Origin: Coprococcus_A sp051877705
GTDB taxonomy: Bacteria > Bacillota > Clostridia > Lachnospirales > Lachnospiraceae
Reading direction: 5' to 3'
Length of the DNA: 64,000 bases
Assembly: GCA_051877705.1 (NCBI GenBank)
Contig: JBJEJD010000039.1
Span: forward strand, 12,891-76,890
Both the position numbers and the translations under genes were made by a program. Below, one piece after another: positions 15,734-24,295 of the stretch. The notes beneath the pieces were generated by a model. It was given only the letters and a program-made list of their open reading frames with translations. It searched no databases and was not told the DNA's origin. Numbering within the stretch: the first letter of the stretch is position 1; every line of letters starts with the position of its first letter.

Positions 15734-18451
15734 TTACACGTTTTCTGCTGGAATCAACCCCTGGCGAATAGCTTCCATACGTTCCGCTTCTTCCTCCGGA
15801 AGATAATTCAGCAGATAGTTGCCTCTCTCCTTATTCCTGTTCAGATGCTCCCGGCGTATCTCCGCATTGACCCGTTCGATTTCATCCAACAGTTCTCTGG
15901 CCGACATAAGCAGGCAGCCCTGACTTCGAATAATGACCTGCTCAAGTCCATCAGAAGTAGCCACCGTCACTTTGTATCTGCGGCCGATTTCATGAGCTGT
16001 TTTTTCAATATACTGATCTGCTGTTTCTGCCTCTTTTGTAAATACCACATCTATATTGTGCCATCTCGTCACTTCGCCTGAAAATCCCTCCACTTTATAG
16101 GCATCAAATACAAGAATCACCTTCATCTGCGTATATCCCTGATAATTTGAAAGAATATCCATCAGTTTACTTCGTGCAGCATCCATACTATGCTCTGATA
16201 ATTCGCGGAGATCCTCCCAGGCAAAAATAATATTATATCCATCTATCAGCAGATAATGAGGCTGTTGTTCCGTCTCCTTTTTACGTTTCGGATAGGCCCT
16301 CTCCTTGTCTGCCGAAACCCTGATAACCCGTTCCTGCCCCGGATCTCTCCGCTTGATTTCACCATAAGTTCGCACAAATATGGCTTCCAGCTCTTTGTCA
16401 TCTACCAGAGAAAGTCCCTCAGAACGGGAAGTATTTCTTATGCCCTCTGCCTTTTCCATTGTTTTCCCATTCACATCATCATCCAGTCCGGCTCCCTCAA
16501 GATGCATATATCGTTCCACGTCATACCACGGCACCATAAATCCTGCTCCATGAGCACAGAACACGGATCCTGTTGGATTTTCCAGATCCCTCTCCGAATC
16601 ATAGTCTGATATCGCCAGTATTTCATCCGTATTATGACATGGGAAATATCCCGCCATACTGCAGAAAAGCCGTCCACTGCCGCCAGTATAAGCAGCTACT
16701 TCCTTCTGATACTCACGCATCGTAGCCACCGGTGCCATTCCCGTCAGCACAGCCTCTTCGCCAGTTCCCTCTGATAATTCAAACGTACCGCTCATTTTTT
16801 CAATATCTGTCATGGCATGTCCCACCAGCTTCTGTGGAAGCTCCAACCGGAATCGGTACCATGGCTCCAATAGCACATTTTTCGCCTTTTTCAGTCCCTG
16901 GCGTACTGCCCGATAGGTAGCCTGGCGGAAATCCCCGCCCTCCGTATGCTTCAGATGAGCCCGTCCTGCAATCAATGTTATGCGCATATCCGTAATAGGT
17001 GAACCGGTGAGAACCCCTTTATGCATCTTTTCTTCCAGATGGGTGAGGATCAGCCTCTGCCAATTGCGGTCCAGCTGATTTTCACTGCATGTACTGGCAA
17101 ATAAAAGTCCGCTGCCCGGTTCACCGGGTTCCATCAGCAAATGAACTTCTGCATAATGCCTCAACGGCTCAAAATGTCCCACGCCTTCCACCGGTTCTGC
17201 AATAGTTTCTTTATAAACTATATGTCCACTGCCAAAACGCACTTCCAGATGGAACCGTTCCTGAATCAGCTGCTGCAGAACCTCTGTCTGTATCTCTCCC
17301 ATCAGCTGCACCAGTATTTCTCCAGACAGTTCCTCCCAAATAATATGCAGCTCAGGTTCTTCCTCCTCCAGCTGACGCAACTGCAATAAAGTTTTGTGTA
17401 CATCTGTGCCTTCCGGCAGCACAATACGATAAGTCAATACCGGTTCCAGCAACGGCAGTGTATGCTCTTCTTCCGTTCCCAGTCCATCACCGACCCGTGT
17501 ATAGTTCAGTCCTGTAACAGCACAGACTGTTCCGGCAGCCGCTTCCTCCACTGTCTCATATTTAATACCATTATAAATCCGGATCTGATTGACTTTTTCC
17601 TCCCATACCCGGTCTGCCTGTCCATTGACACCGCCCGACTCCTGTATCCGCAGCTGACCGCACAGCAGAGACCGCACCTTCAGACATCCACCTGTAATCT
17701 TCATATAAGTGAGACGGTTTCCCTGTGTATCTCTTGCAATTTTAAACACCCTGGCCCCAAAATCATTTCCATATTCCTGAGCAAGTGTATAGGATAGAAA
17801 TCCCTCCAGAAATTCCTTCACACCTGTTAATTTTAATGCCGAACCAAAATAACACGGAAAAACTTTACGCTGCGCGATCATATCTGCAATAGCCCTTTGC
17901 TCAATCCTGCCACTATCCAGATAATGTTCCAATACCTGTTCGTCACACATGGCCAGATTCTCTGCCAGAATATCTGCCGCTTCCCCAAAATCAATGCAAT
18001 TATCACCCAAACGCTGATGAATATCCTTCATTAGGGCATGACGGTCTGTACCATTCTGATCCATTTTATTTACAAAAATAAATACCGGTATCTGATACCG
18101 TCTCAACAGCTGCCACAAAGTCTGCGTATGACCCTGTACTCCGTCAGCACCACTGATGACCAGAATACCATAGTCAAGCACCTGTAACGTTCTCTCCATC
18201 TCCGCTGAAAAATCCACATGTCCTGGTGTATCAAGTAATGTAAATACCTGATCTCCCAGTTGAATTTCTGCCTGCTTGGAGAAAATCGTAATACCTCGTT
18301 CCTTCTCCAGAGCATATGTATCCAGGAAAGCATCTTTATTATCCACTCGACCCAGTTTGCGTATACTGCCGCTCAAATACAGAATGCTCTCCGATAAAGT
18401 TGTCTTCCCGGCATCCACATGGGCCAGAATGCCTGTCACTATTTTACTCAT
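15734..18451 (-). CDS. EF-G/TetM-like translation GTPase fused to a Rae1/YacP-type NYN nuclease domain
   Basis: A 905-residue two-part protein. Residues 1 to about 650 resemble ribosomal-protection GTPases and EF-G: G1 GILAHVDAGKTTL, G2 RGITIFSKQ, G3 LLDTPGHVDFSAEMERTL, G4 VNKMDQ, then the domain II-V order of that family. The domain IV tip reads AHLKHTEGGDFRQATYRAV, without the YSPVS loop of TetM, so tetracycline protection is not supported. A charged linker (about 650-730) leads to a 175-residue C-terminal NYN domain with LLIDGYNIIFAW, VILVFDAYKVEG, TKEAETADQYIE and VATSDGLEQ, closely like Rae1/YacP, the ribosome-associated endoribonuclease. Acidic residues Asp737, Asp783, Asp812 and Asp834 fit the NYN active site. 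The fusion suggests a GTP-driven factor that brings an RNase to the ribosomal A site. It is alone between ddl and tRNA-Ser. AAGGAT precedes the start. Confidence 0.9.
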   Translation of the reverse strand: MSKIVTGILAHVDAGKTTLSESILYLSGSIRKLGRVDNKDAFLDTYALEKERGITIFSKQAEIQLGDQVFTLLDTPGHVDFSAEMERTLQVLDYGILVISGADGVQGHTQTLWQLLRRYQIPVFIFVNKMDQNGTDRHALMKDIHQRLGDNCIDFGEAADILAENLAMCDEQVLEHYLDSGRIEQRAIADMIAQRKVFPCYFGSALKLTGVKEFLEGFLSYTLAQEYGNDFGARVFKIARDTQGNRLTYMKITGGCLKVRSLLCGQLRIQESGGVNGQADRVWEEKVNQIRIYNGIKYETVEEAAAGTVCAVTGLNYTRVGDGLGTEEEHTLPLLEPVLTYRIVLPEGTDVHKTLLQLRQLEEEEPELHIIWEELSGEILVQLMGEIQTEVLQQLIQERFHLEVRFGSGHIVYKETIAEPVEGVGHFEPLRHYAEVHLLMEPGEPGSGLLFASTCSENQLDRNWQRLILTHLEEKMHKGVLTGSPITDMRITLIAGRAHLKHTEGGDFRQATYRAVRQGLKKAKNVLLEPWYRFRLELPQKLVGHAMTDIEKMSGTFELSEGTGEEAVLTGMAPVATMREYQKEVAAYTGGSGRLFCSMAGYFPCHNTDEILAISDYDSERDLENPTGSVFCAHGAGFMVPWYDVERYMHLEGAGLDDDVNGKTMEKAEGIRNTSRSEGLSLVDDKELEAIFVRTYGEIKRRDPGQERVIRVSADKERAYPKRKKETEQQPHYLLIDGYNIIFAWEDLRELSEHSMDAARSKLMDILSNYQGYTQMKVILVFDAYKVEGFSGEVTRWHNIDVVFTKEAETADQYIEKTAHEIGRRYKVTVATSDGLEQVIIRSQGCLLMSARELLDEIERVNAEIRREHLNRNKERGNYLLNYLPEEEAERMEAIRQGLIPAENV

Positions 18452-18542
18452 CTATATCAAATCCTTTTTTAGATAAATTATGTATCCATTCTATTTTAAT
18501 ATATTTTCATGAAAACTCCTACTAAATTTCTGTAAAAAGTAT

Positions 18543-18571
18543 TTGAAATCTTATTAAAAGTATAGTATGAT
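18543..18571 (+). promoter_or_regulatory. Promoter of tRNA-Ser
   Basis: TTGAAA (18543-18548), 17 bases, TATGAT (18566-18571), ending ten bases before the tRNA 5' end. Confidence 0.75.
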
Positions 18572-18581
18572 AGATAGCACT

Positions 18582-18669
18582 GGAGACGTATCGAAGTGGC
18601 CATAACGAGCTTGACTCGAAATCAAGTTGTCGGGTAACCGGCACATGGGTTCGAATCCCATCGTCTCCG
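18582..18669 (+). tRNA. tRNA-Ser, anticodon CGA
   Basis: An 88-nt class II tRNA with acceptor GGAGACG/CGTCTCC and discriminator G, anticodon stem CTTGA/TCAAG around the loop CTCGAAA (anticodon CGA, codon UCG), a long variable arm (TGTCGGGTAACCGGCA) and a normal T arm (GGGTTCGAATCCC). CCA is not encoded. Confidence 0.96.
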
Positions 18670-18676
18670 CTTGCTC

Positions 18677-18711
18677 AAAAAGCCCGATTGAACTATTCAA
18701 TCGGGCTTTTT
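18677..18711 (+). terminator. Terminator after tRNA-Ser, also after the converging epimerase gene
   Basis: AAAAAGCCCGATTGAA / TTCAATCGGGCTTTTT, a perfect stem with a three-base loop and A/T flanks on both sides, so it can stop transcription from both strands. Confidence 0.95.
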
Positions 18712-18719
18712 ATCGTTAA

Positions 18720-19604
18720 CTACCAAATTGTGATCTTGTATGATTTCTCAAAAAGCTGACCACTCTCCAGTCTGTTGATACCTGCTTTATCAGATATATC
18801 ACCTTCGAAACCTCTGTTATCACACCTTCCACACCATGGCTCCAGACAAACATAGGGTGCTCCCGGCACGGACCAGATACCGAAGTTCGGAAACCCTTCA
18901 CATGTCATAGATACATAAGGCGTTCCATCCGGCAGAGCTATTCCTGCCCATCCTATCTGACCATTATCAAATACCAGAGCATCTCTGTCAAACATATCAT
19001 CTCTTAACCGATACATATGATCATTAAGTTCCAGATGAAAAATCTGATCAGGCACAGCAGTTCCCGTATTCAAATCGATCAGAATATATTCCAGAGTCTC
19101 TTTATCTTCTGCAAAAGTCAGATAATAATCGCTGAACTTTGTATCAGGCAACACCGGTACATTGAAAGCCGGATGCCCGCCGATGGTAAAATACATTGGA
19201 GATTCTCCTATATTTACAACCTTCCACAGCACTTCTATATCCTGGCCTTCCAATCGGTGGGTTATCTCAAGAACAAAATCAAAAGGATATCTTCTCTTAG
19301 TATCTTCATCAGATGCCAGACGATAGGTCACATAATCTTTTCCTGACGAAATCCTGTCAAAGACCATGTCTCTGGCAAAACCATGCTGTCCTTCTTTATA
19401 ATGTTTTCCATTGTACAAAAATTCTCCATGATAATACTTACCTACATTAGGAAACAACACTGGTGCATGGCGCTTCCAGAAGACAGGATCTGCCTGCCAG
19501 ATAATCTCCCGCTGATAATGCTTATCAAAAATACTGATCAGTTCTGCACCAAAATCTGCAATTGCCACTAACAGTCTGTCATTTTCCATTGTAAATGTTT
19601 CCAT
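18720..19604 (-). CDS. Aldose 1-epimerase family protein (LacX-like)
   Basis: Family members interconvert alpha and beta anomers of free sugars or sugar phosphates. The 294-residue protein has the family fold signatures RHAPVLFPNVGKY, HYKEGQHGFARDMVF and FTIGGHPAFNVP (His residues of the active site) and ends with the block PYVCLEPWCGRCD, where the Glu is expected to act as base. This matches the LacX/YeaD-like branch rather than canonical GalM. It is the last gene after the L,D-transpeptidase and RsmH genes, 30 bases downstream of the latter; no sugar operon surrounds it, so the substrate is open. Confidence 0.88.
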   Translation of the reverse strand: METFTMENDRLLVAIADFGAELISIFDKHYQREIIWQADPVFWKRHAPVLFPNVGKYYHGEFLYNGKHYKEGQHGFARDMVFDRISSGKDYVTYRLASDEDTKRRYPFDFVLEITHRLEGQDIEVLWKVVNIGESPMYFTIGGHPAFNVPVLPDTKFSDYYLTFAEDKETLEYILIDLNTGTAVPDQIFHLELNDHMYRLRDDMFDRDALVFDNGQIGWAGIALPDGTPYVSMTCEGFPNFGIWSVPGAPYVCLEPWCGRCDNRGFEGDISDKAGINRLESGQLFEKSYKITIW

Positions 19605-19634
19605 TATAGAAATCCTCCATCCTCAGACTTTCTT

Positions 19635-20681
19635 CTAGGCCCTGATGGCCCATCGCATCTTGGTGGAATGTGCGCGGCTGTTGCGTCTGCACTCTTCCGC
19701 CGATGGGCGAACCACATCTCTGGCTATATCACTGTATATGCCTTCTCTATAATATTCCTTAAAATATTTTTTAACCAGGCGATCCTCTCCCGAGTGAAAA
19801 GTCAGGACCGCAACTCTGCCGCCCGGATTCAGTATATCCGGCATTTTCTGAAGAAATGCCTCCAATACCTCAAACTCACTATTCACATCAATACGCAGTG
19901 CCTGAAAGGTTCTGGCACAGGATTTTTTTACTGCTTCCTTTCGCTGGGCAGCCGGAATATGTACCAGCGCCTTCTCTACTAATTCCCGCAGTTTTCCTGT
20001 GGTATCAACGGAATTGCCCTTTTTTATCTCCCGGGCTATCACTCTGGCTATTTCCGCTGCATAGGGTTCATCCGCGTTTTCCACCAGCATCCCTTCCAGT
20101 TCATCCTGAGTCACATGCCTCAGGCGTTCTGATGCCGATTCTCCCTTCTGCGGATTCAGTCGAAGATCCAGCGGGCCATCGTATTTATAAGAAAATCCCC
20201 TTTCAGGATTGTCAATCTGCATGGACGATACCCCCAGATCAGCCAGTACAAAATCAAACTTTCCAACTTCAGCCGCTACCTTGTCCACATCGGCGAAATT
20301 AATCTGACGTATAGTCAAAATCTCAGGACCATAGCCCAAATTCCGAAGCCTTTCCTGTGTTTTGACCATTTCCAGAGGATCTATATCAAGCGCTGTCAAA
20401 TGGCCCTGTCCTTTCAGACACTGAAGCATGGCACGAGTATGCCCACCATAGCCCAGTGTCGCATCCAGTCCACGCTGCCCCGGCTGAATCTGAAAAAAAT
20501 CCAGAATCTCCTGCACCATTATAGAAATATGCATCCCGGCAGGCGTTCCGCCTTTCTGGATCACCTTCTCAACAGTCTCTCCATACTTCTCCGGATTCAA
20601 TTCTTTATATTTTTCATTATAATGTCTCGGGTGCGTTCCTTTATAACGCACCCGTCTCTTATGAACTTGCTGATTCTCCAC
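19635..20681 (-). CDS. rsmH: RsmH-family 16S rRNA (cytosine-N4) methyltransferase, extended N-terminus
   Basis: S-adenosylmethionine-dependent methylation of C1402 in 16S rRNA is the family reaction. 348 residues from a GTG start at 20681 (GGAGG six bases upstream; the open frame continues further but has no ribosome site). A basic stretch KRRVRYKGTHPRHYNEKY of unknown role precedes the usual beginning GGTPAGMHISIMVQEILDFF. Core motifs: GLDATLGYGGHTRAML (AdoMet site), FDFVLADLGVSSMQID, NPERGFSYKYDGPLDLR and RVAVLTFHSGEDRLVKKYF. It lies outside an mraZ-ftsL cluster; with its N-terminal extension it may be a paralogue of the cluster-encoded RsmH. Confidence 0.88.
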   Translation of the reverse strand: MENQQVHKRRVRYKGTHPRHYNEKYKELNPEKYGETVEKVIQKGGTPAGMHISIMVQEILDFFQIQPGQRGLDATLGYGGHTRAMLQCLKGQGHLTALDIDPLEMVKTQERLRNLGYGPEILTIRQINFADVDKVAAEVGKFDFVLADLGVSSMQIDNPERGFSYKYDGPLDLRLNPQKGESASERLRHVTQDELEGMLVENADEPYAAEIARVIAREIKKGNSVDTTGKLRELVEKALVHIPAAQRKEAVKKSCARTFQALRIDVNSEFEVLEAFLQKMPDILNPGGRVAVLTFHSGEDRLVKKYFKEYYREGIYSDIARDVVRPSAEECRRNSRAHSTKMRWAIRA

Positions 20682-20719
20682 GCTGTTCCTCCAAACTTCA
20701 ATATACAGTTTTCTTCCGG

Positions 20720-22420
20720 CTATGGCCAGATTCCTGTCCAACCGCTCTCCGAAGAATTCGTCTCAGGTGAATCCGTTTCCGGCGGATCCGTCTCTACTGG
20801 TTTTGTTTCCGGTGGATTCGTTTCCGGCGGATCTGTCTCTATCGGTTTTGTCTCCGGCGGATCCGTCTCAGTTGGTTTTGTCTCCGGTGGGTTCGTCTCG
20901 GTCGGTTTCGTTTCTGTCGGTTTCGTCTCAGTCGGTTTCGTTTCTGTCGGTTTTTCCGTTTCCTTCTTGGTTTCCTCAGAAGAACCGCTCTCATTGCCTG
21001 ATGACTGTCCCGGAACATAGGTTACACCACCGTAAACTACCACATAATAACCGGTATTAATCGTATTATACAAAGTCTTCGCCTTCTCATATGGCATGTT
21101 GATACAGCCATGAGAACCATTATACTGATAAATGGTACCTCCAAAGCTGCTTCTCCATGTGGCATCATGAAAACCTACACCTCCGTTAAACGGCATCCAA
21201 TAGGTAACAGGAGACGCATAATCCGCACCACGAAGCACCACATTTTTCTCCATACTATAGACCTGATAAACCCCTGTCGGTGTCATATGTTTCTCGCTGA
21301 CACTGCCTGATACAATATTGGATGACATCACCAGCGAACCTCCTTTATACAAATAAAGTTTCTGATTCGTCAGGTCTACTTCTATATAATTACCCCCAAA
21401 ATTATTGCCGATTTTTGAAGCATTTTCTGTATAAGGTACCTCCCGGTCACCAGAAGTTTTATCCTCCAGACATTTCACAATATCTTCAAATAAAGCATTG
21501 TTATCAATTGTTTCCCCACTTACCGGTACTTTCAGAGAGATCACACTGCCTCCCGTTGTTGTAAAATCCATATTGACACGATTGGAAGTGTATTTCTCTG
21601 CATATGTATTAACGAGCTCCTGTACTTTATCACGATCAAACTGAATTTCCTGATTATCGTCCACATAAATCCATGGGCCAATCTGTTTCTTATCAATAAT
21701 CTCTTCCTGATTCTGATTAAAAACATACTTAAGCGATATATCCAGATATTTGCAGGCTTCATCAAGTATCATCTGTGCATTATCCGAATCTGTTCTGAGC
21801 ACTGCAAGTTCATAAAGTCCGGCATCCTCTGCATTGATCTCTGATTTCTGATGTTCAATGGCATCCTGAACAGCTGTATAGACGGCCTTCACATCCAATG
21901 TGTTGCCCTGTTCACCATCCTCAAGTGAAAAAGTCTGCTTTTCCTCATCATAGACAAGTTTTGCATTTTCAGGCGCTGTCATCTTTGACGGATCCATGGA
22001 GTCACATTGATTTAACACTGCCTTCAGTGCAGCATCATCATATGTAAAAAGCTTATCCGCTGTCAGCACCAGTTCCTCTTCAGAAGTTTCATCGTATTTT
22101 ACCTGATTTTGCTGATCCTTTAATGTCTGAATATCCACTGCTTCATTATACTGCATTTTAATATCAGAAGATGTTATTGTATACTGTTCATCTTTGAATG
22201 AAATTGTCAGCTTATAATCCGCAGCCTTCTTCTCCAGCTGTGTCCTTACCTCATCCACAGTCAGTCCTGAAATATCCATTTTATTCAATGTTGTTCCCGG
22301 ATAGAATACACTTTTATAAGAATTGTATACTGTTGAAAAATACCAGCCACCAACTCCTGCTGCCAGTGCCAGAATAATAACAGCACCAATAATCACCGCC
22401 TTTTTTTTCACTGCTTTCAT
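20720..22420 (-). CDS. L,D-transpeptidase with peptidoglycan-binding domains and Pro/Thr/Glu repeat tail
   Basis: Cell-wall enzyme that makes 3-3 cross-links or attaches molecules to peptidoglycan. 566 residues: cytoplasmic Lys-rich start, one membrane anchor (about 9-29), two putative PG_binding_4-like regions (about 40-310; TLNKMDISGLTVDEVRTQLE is typical), and the YkuD domain (about 340-475) with GSHGCINMPYEKA, catalytic Cys439. After residue 485 comes a tail of five-residue units PTETK, then PPETD, PPETN and variants, encoded by 15-base repeats at about 20755-20955. Such tails are flexible spacers or wall-spanning stretches; no sorting signal LPxTG is seen. It is followed by the rsmH gene on the same strand. 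Confidence 0.93.
   Translation of the reverse strand: MKAVKKKAVIIGAVIILALAAGVGGWYFSTVYNSYKSVFYPGTTLNKMDISGLTVDEVRTQLEKKAADYKLTISFKDEQYTITSSDIKMQYNEAVDIQTLKDQQNQVKYDETSEEELVLTADKLFTYDDAALKAVLNQCDSMDPSKMTAPENAKLVYDEEKQTFSLEDGEQGNTLDVKAVYTAVQDAIEHQKSEINAEDAGLYELAVLRTDSDNAQMILDEACKYLDISLKYVFNQNQEEIIDKKQIGPWIYVDDNQEIQFDRDKVQELVNTYAEKYTSNRVNMDFTTTGGSVISLKVPVSGETIDNNALFEDIVKCLEDKTSGDREVPYTENASKIGNNFGGNYIEVDLTNQKLYLYKGGSLVMSSNIVSGSVSEKHMTPTGVYQVYSMEKNVVLRGADYASPVTYWMPFNGGVGFHDATWRSSFGGTIYQYNGSHGCINMPYEKAKTLYNTINTGYYVVVYGGVTYVPGQSSGNESGSSEETKKETEKPTETKPTETKPTETKPTETNPPETKPTETDPPETKPIETDPPETNPPETKPVETDPPETDSPETNSSESGWTGIWP
20755..20955 (-). repeat. 15-base coding repeats in the L,D-transpeptidase gene
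   Basis: About 13 imperfect copies of a 15-base unit coding for PTETK/PPETD. Near-identical consecutive copies make the number of units prone to slippage. Confidence 0.85.
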
Positions 22421-22535
22421 ACATGATCTCCCCTATCTGATTCATATTGATTCTATGTTTAAGTATTATTATCATACCATAGATTCTTGAAAAAAAATGA
22501 CCGATTTTCTTAAGAAATCATAACAATTTTTGGTA

Positions 22536-22580
22536 AAAAAAGAAGCAGGCGGCTTCCGCTCAGCCACCCGCTTCTTTTAT
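22536..22580 (-). terminator. Terminator after asd
   Basis: GAAGCGGGTGGCT / AAGCCGCCTGCTTC stem (with G-T pairs) followed by TTTTTTT on the minus strand. Confidence 0.88.
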
Positions 22581-22590
22581 AAACATATTA

Positions 22591-23688
22591 TTAACAATTC
22601 AGCTCTTTAGCCGTAATATATCCCTGAGCTGTCAACAGTTCTGCACAAAGCACTGCTCCTCCTGCAGCACCGCGGACTGTGTTATGGGAAAGACCGACAA
22701 ATTTATAATCATAAATCTTGTCTTCTCTCAGCCGCCCCACAGATATACCCATACCTTTCTCATAATCTACATCCGCTGTTACCTGCGGGCGATTATCTTC
22801 CTCAAGATACTGGATAAACTGTTTTGGGGCACTTGGGAGCTTCAGCTCCTGTGGAACTCCAGAAAAGCTTATCATCTTCTCAATCAACTGCTCCTTTGTA
22901 GGTTTTTTTGCAAACTTAACAAATACAGCAGCTGTATGACCATTTAAAACAGGAACACGGATACATTGAGAAGTGATCAGTGGTGTTTCTGCCTTTACAA
23001 TCTCTCCATTTTCGATATGTCCCCACAGTCTCAGCGGTTCCATTTCAGATTTTTCTTCTTCGCCGCCAATATAAGGAATAATATTCCCCATCATCTCCGG
23101 CCAGTCTTTAAATGTTTTGCCTGCTCCGGAAATAGCCTGATAAGTTGTCACAACAACCTCCGTCGGTTCAAATTCCTTCCACGCCGTTAAAACAGGGGCA
23201 TAGCTCTGAATGGAACAATTCGGCTTAACAGCAATAAAACCGCGGACCGTACCGAGACGTTTCTTCTGATCCTTAATGATTTCAAAATGCTCCGGATTAA
23301 TCTCCGGAACAACCATTGGAACATCTGGTGTCCATCGATGAGCACTGTTATTTGAAACAACCGGTGTTTCACATTTTGCATAAGCTTCCTCTATTCTGCG
23401 GATCTCATCTTTTGACATATCTACAGCGCTGAAAACAAAATCTATGTCTTTACACATATCTTCTACTTCAAGTACATTTCTCACTATCAGATCTTTCACT
23501 CTCTCAGGCATCGGTGTGTCCATCTTCCAGCGTCCTCCTACAGCTTCTTCATAACGCTTACCAGCAGAACGTGGACTTGCTGCAACAGCAGTCACTTCAA
23601 ACCATGGATGGTTCTCCAGCAGACTTATAAACCGCTGACCTACCATACCTGTTGCTCCGAGAATACCAACTTTTAACTTTTTTTCCAT
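22591..23688 (-). CDS. asd: Aspartate-semialdehyde dehydrogenase, archaeal/fungal type
   Basis: NADPH-dependent reduction of aspartyl phosphate to aspartate semialdehyde, the branch point to lysine/diaminopimelate, threonine and methionine. 365 residues: N-terminal GILGATGMVGQRFISLLENH, VVSNNSAHRW, catalytic Cys in VKPNCSIQSYAPVL, then TYQAISGAGKTF and the substrate-binding RVPVLNGHTAAVFVKF. The GGRWKMDTPMPE insertion and overall pattern fit the branch shared with archaea and fungi, not the usual Bacillus type. The start at 23688 is chosen for AGGAG upstream; the open frame runs 14 codons further without a ribosome site. Single gene with its own terminator. Confidence 0.95.
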   Translation of the reverse strand: MEKKLKVGILGATGMVGQRFISLLENHPWFEVTAVAASPRSAGKRYEEAVGGRWKMDTPMPERVKDLIVRNVLEVEDMCKDIDFVFSAVDMSKDEIRRIEEAYAKCETPVVSNNSAHRWTPDVPMVVPEINPEHFEIIKDQKKRLGTVRGFIAVKPNCSIQSYAPVLTAWKEFEPTEVVVTTYQAISGAGKTFKDWPEMMGNIIPYIGGEEEKSEMEPLRLWGHIENGEIVKAETPLITSQCIRVPVLNGHTAAVFVKFAKKPTKEQLIEKMISFSGVPQELKLPSAPKQFIQYLEEDNRPQVTADVDYEKGMGISVGRLREDKIYDYKFVGLSHNTVRGAAGGAVLCAELLTAQGYITAKELNC

Positions 23689-23901
23689 AATTATTACTCC
23701 TATCGCTAAGTGTCCGTACAAGAAACACATTTGTTTTTCACTAGTGTATACTACATCATATGGCGTAAAAATGCAAGTATTCTTTTTAGAAAAAATATAA
23801 AAAATTTATTTTTATTTTTTCATATTTGTGGTATTATAAATCATATACTCTGGTTTTAGAGCCATTTATTTCTATTTTGCAATTATGAAAGGGTGAATAT
23901 C

Positions 23902-24237
23902 ATGAAGTTAAAAAAGGCTTTCAAAGCGATGGCTGCACTTACTGCTGTTGCAGCAGGCATTGGTACTGCCGTTTACTTATTCAAAGATAAATTGAATCAT
24001 GAAGACCTTGCCGACGATTTTGATGACGATTTCGACGATGACTTTGATGATTTCGATGAAGAAGAAAACAGTACACCGGATTCACGCGAATATGTGAATA
24101 TCCATCCTACTGCTCCTGCCGAAGAGGAGAATCCTCCTGCTGAAGGAGATGCTGATCTTCCTGTGGCTGAAGAACCGGAAGTCGAAAAGGAACCTGCTTC
24201 TGAGGAATCAGACCAGGATAAACTGTCCGACGAATAA
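23902..24237 (+). CDS. Small acidic protein with an N-terminal membrane segment, unknown function
   Basis: I do not recognise this 111-residue protein. A basic N-terminus (MKLKKAFKAM) precedes one hydrophobic segment (about 11-27), then an extremely acidic stretch made of DFDDDFDD units and a Pro/Glu-rich tail ending DQDKLSDE. This looks like a membrane-anchored, disordered acidic tail, either outside the cell or facing the cytoplasm. The ATG at 23902 has AAAGGG upstream; a GTG nine bases earlier is less likely. The S1-domain gene follows after 58 bases on the same strand, with a small imperfect hairpin between, so the two may be cotranscribed. Confidence 0.65.
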   Translation: MKLKKAFKAMAALTAVAAGIGTAVYLFKDKLNHEDLADDFDDDFDDDFDDFDEEENSTPDSREYVNIHPTAPAEEENPPAEGDADLPVAEEPEVEKEPASEESDQDKLSDE

Positions 24238-24295
24238 TAAAACACATCAATAATACTGCTGTCTACACGGCAGTTTATAAAAAGGAGATAACAAC

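Noticed and set aside
15734..18451. Tetracycline resistance gene
   Set aside because: The GTPase part resembles ribosomal protection proteins, but the domain IV tip lacks the YSPVS loop and a nuclease domain is fused.
20400..21060. Repeat-rich plus-strand frames with SVGFVSG-like peptides
   Set aside because: They are antisense readings of the transpeptidase's Pro/Thr/Glu repeat tail.
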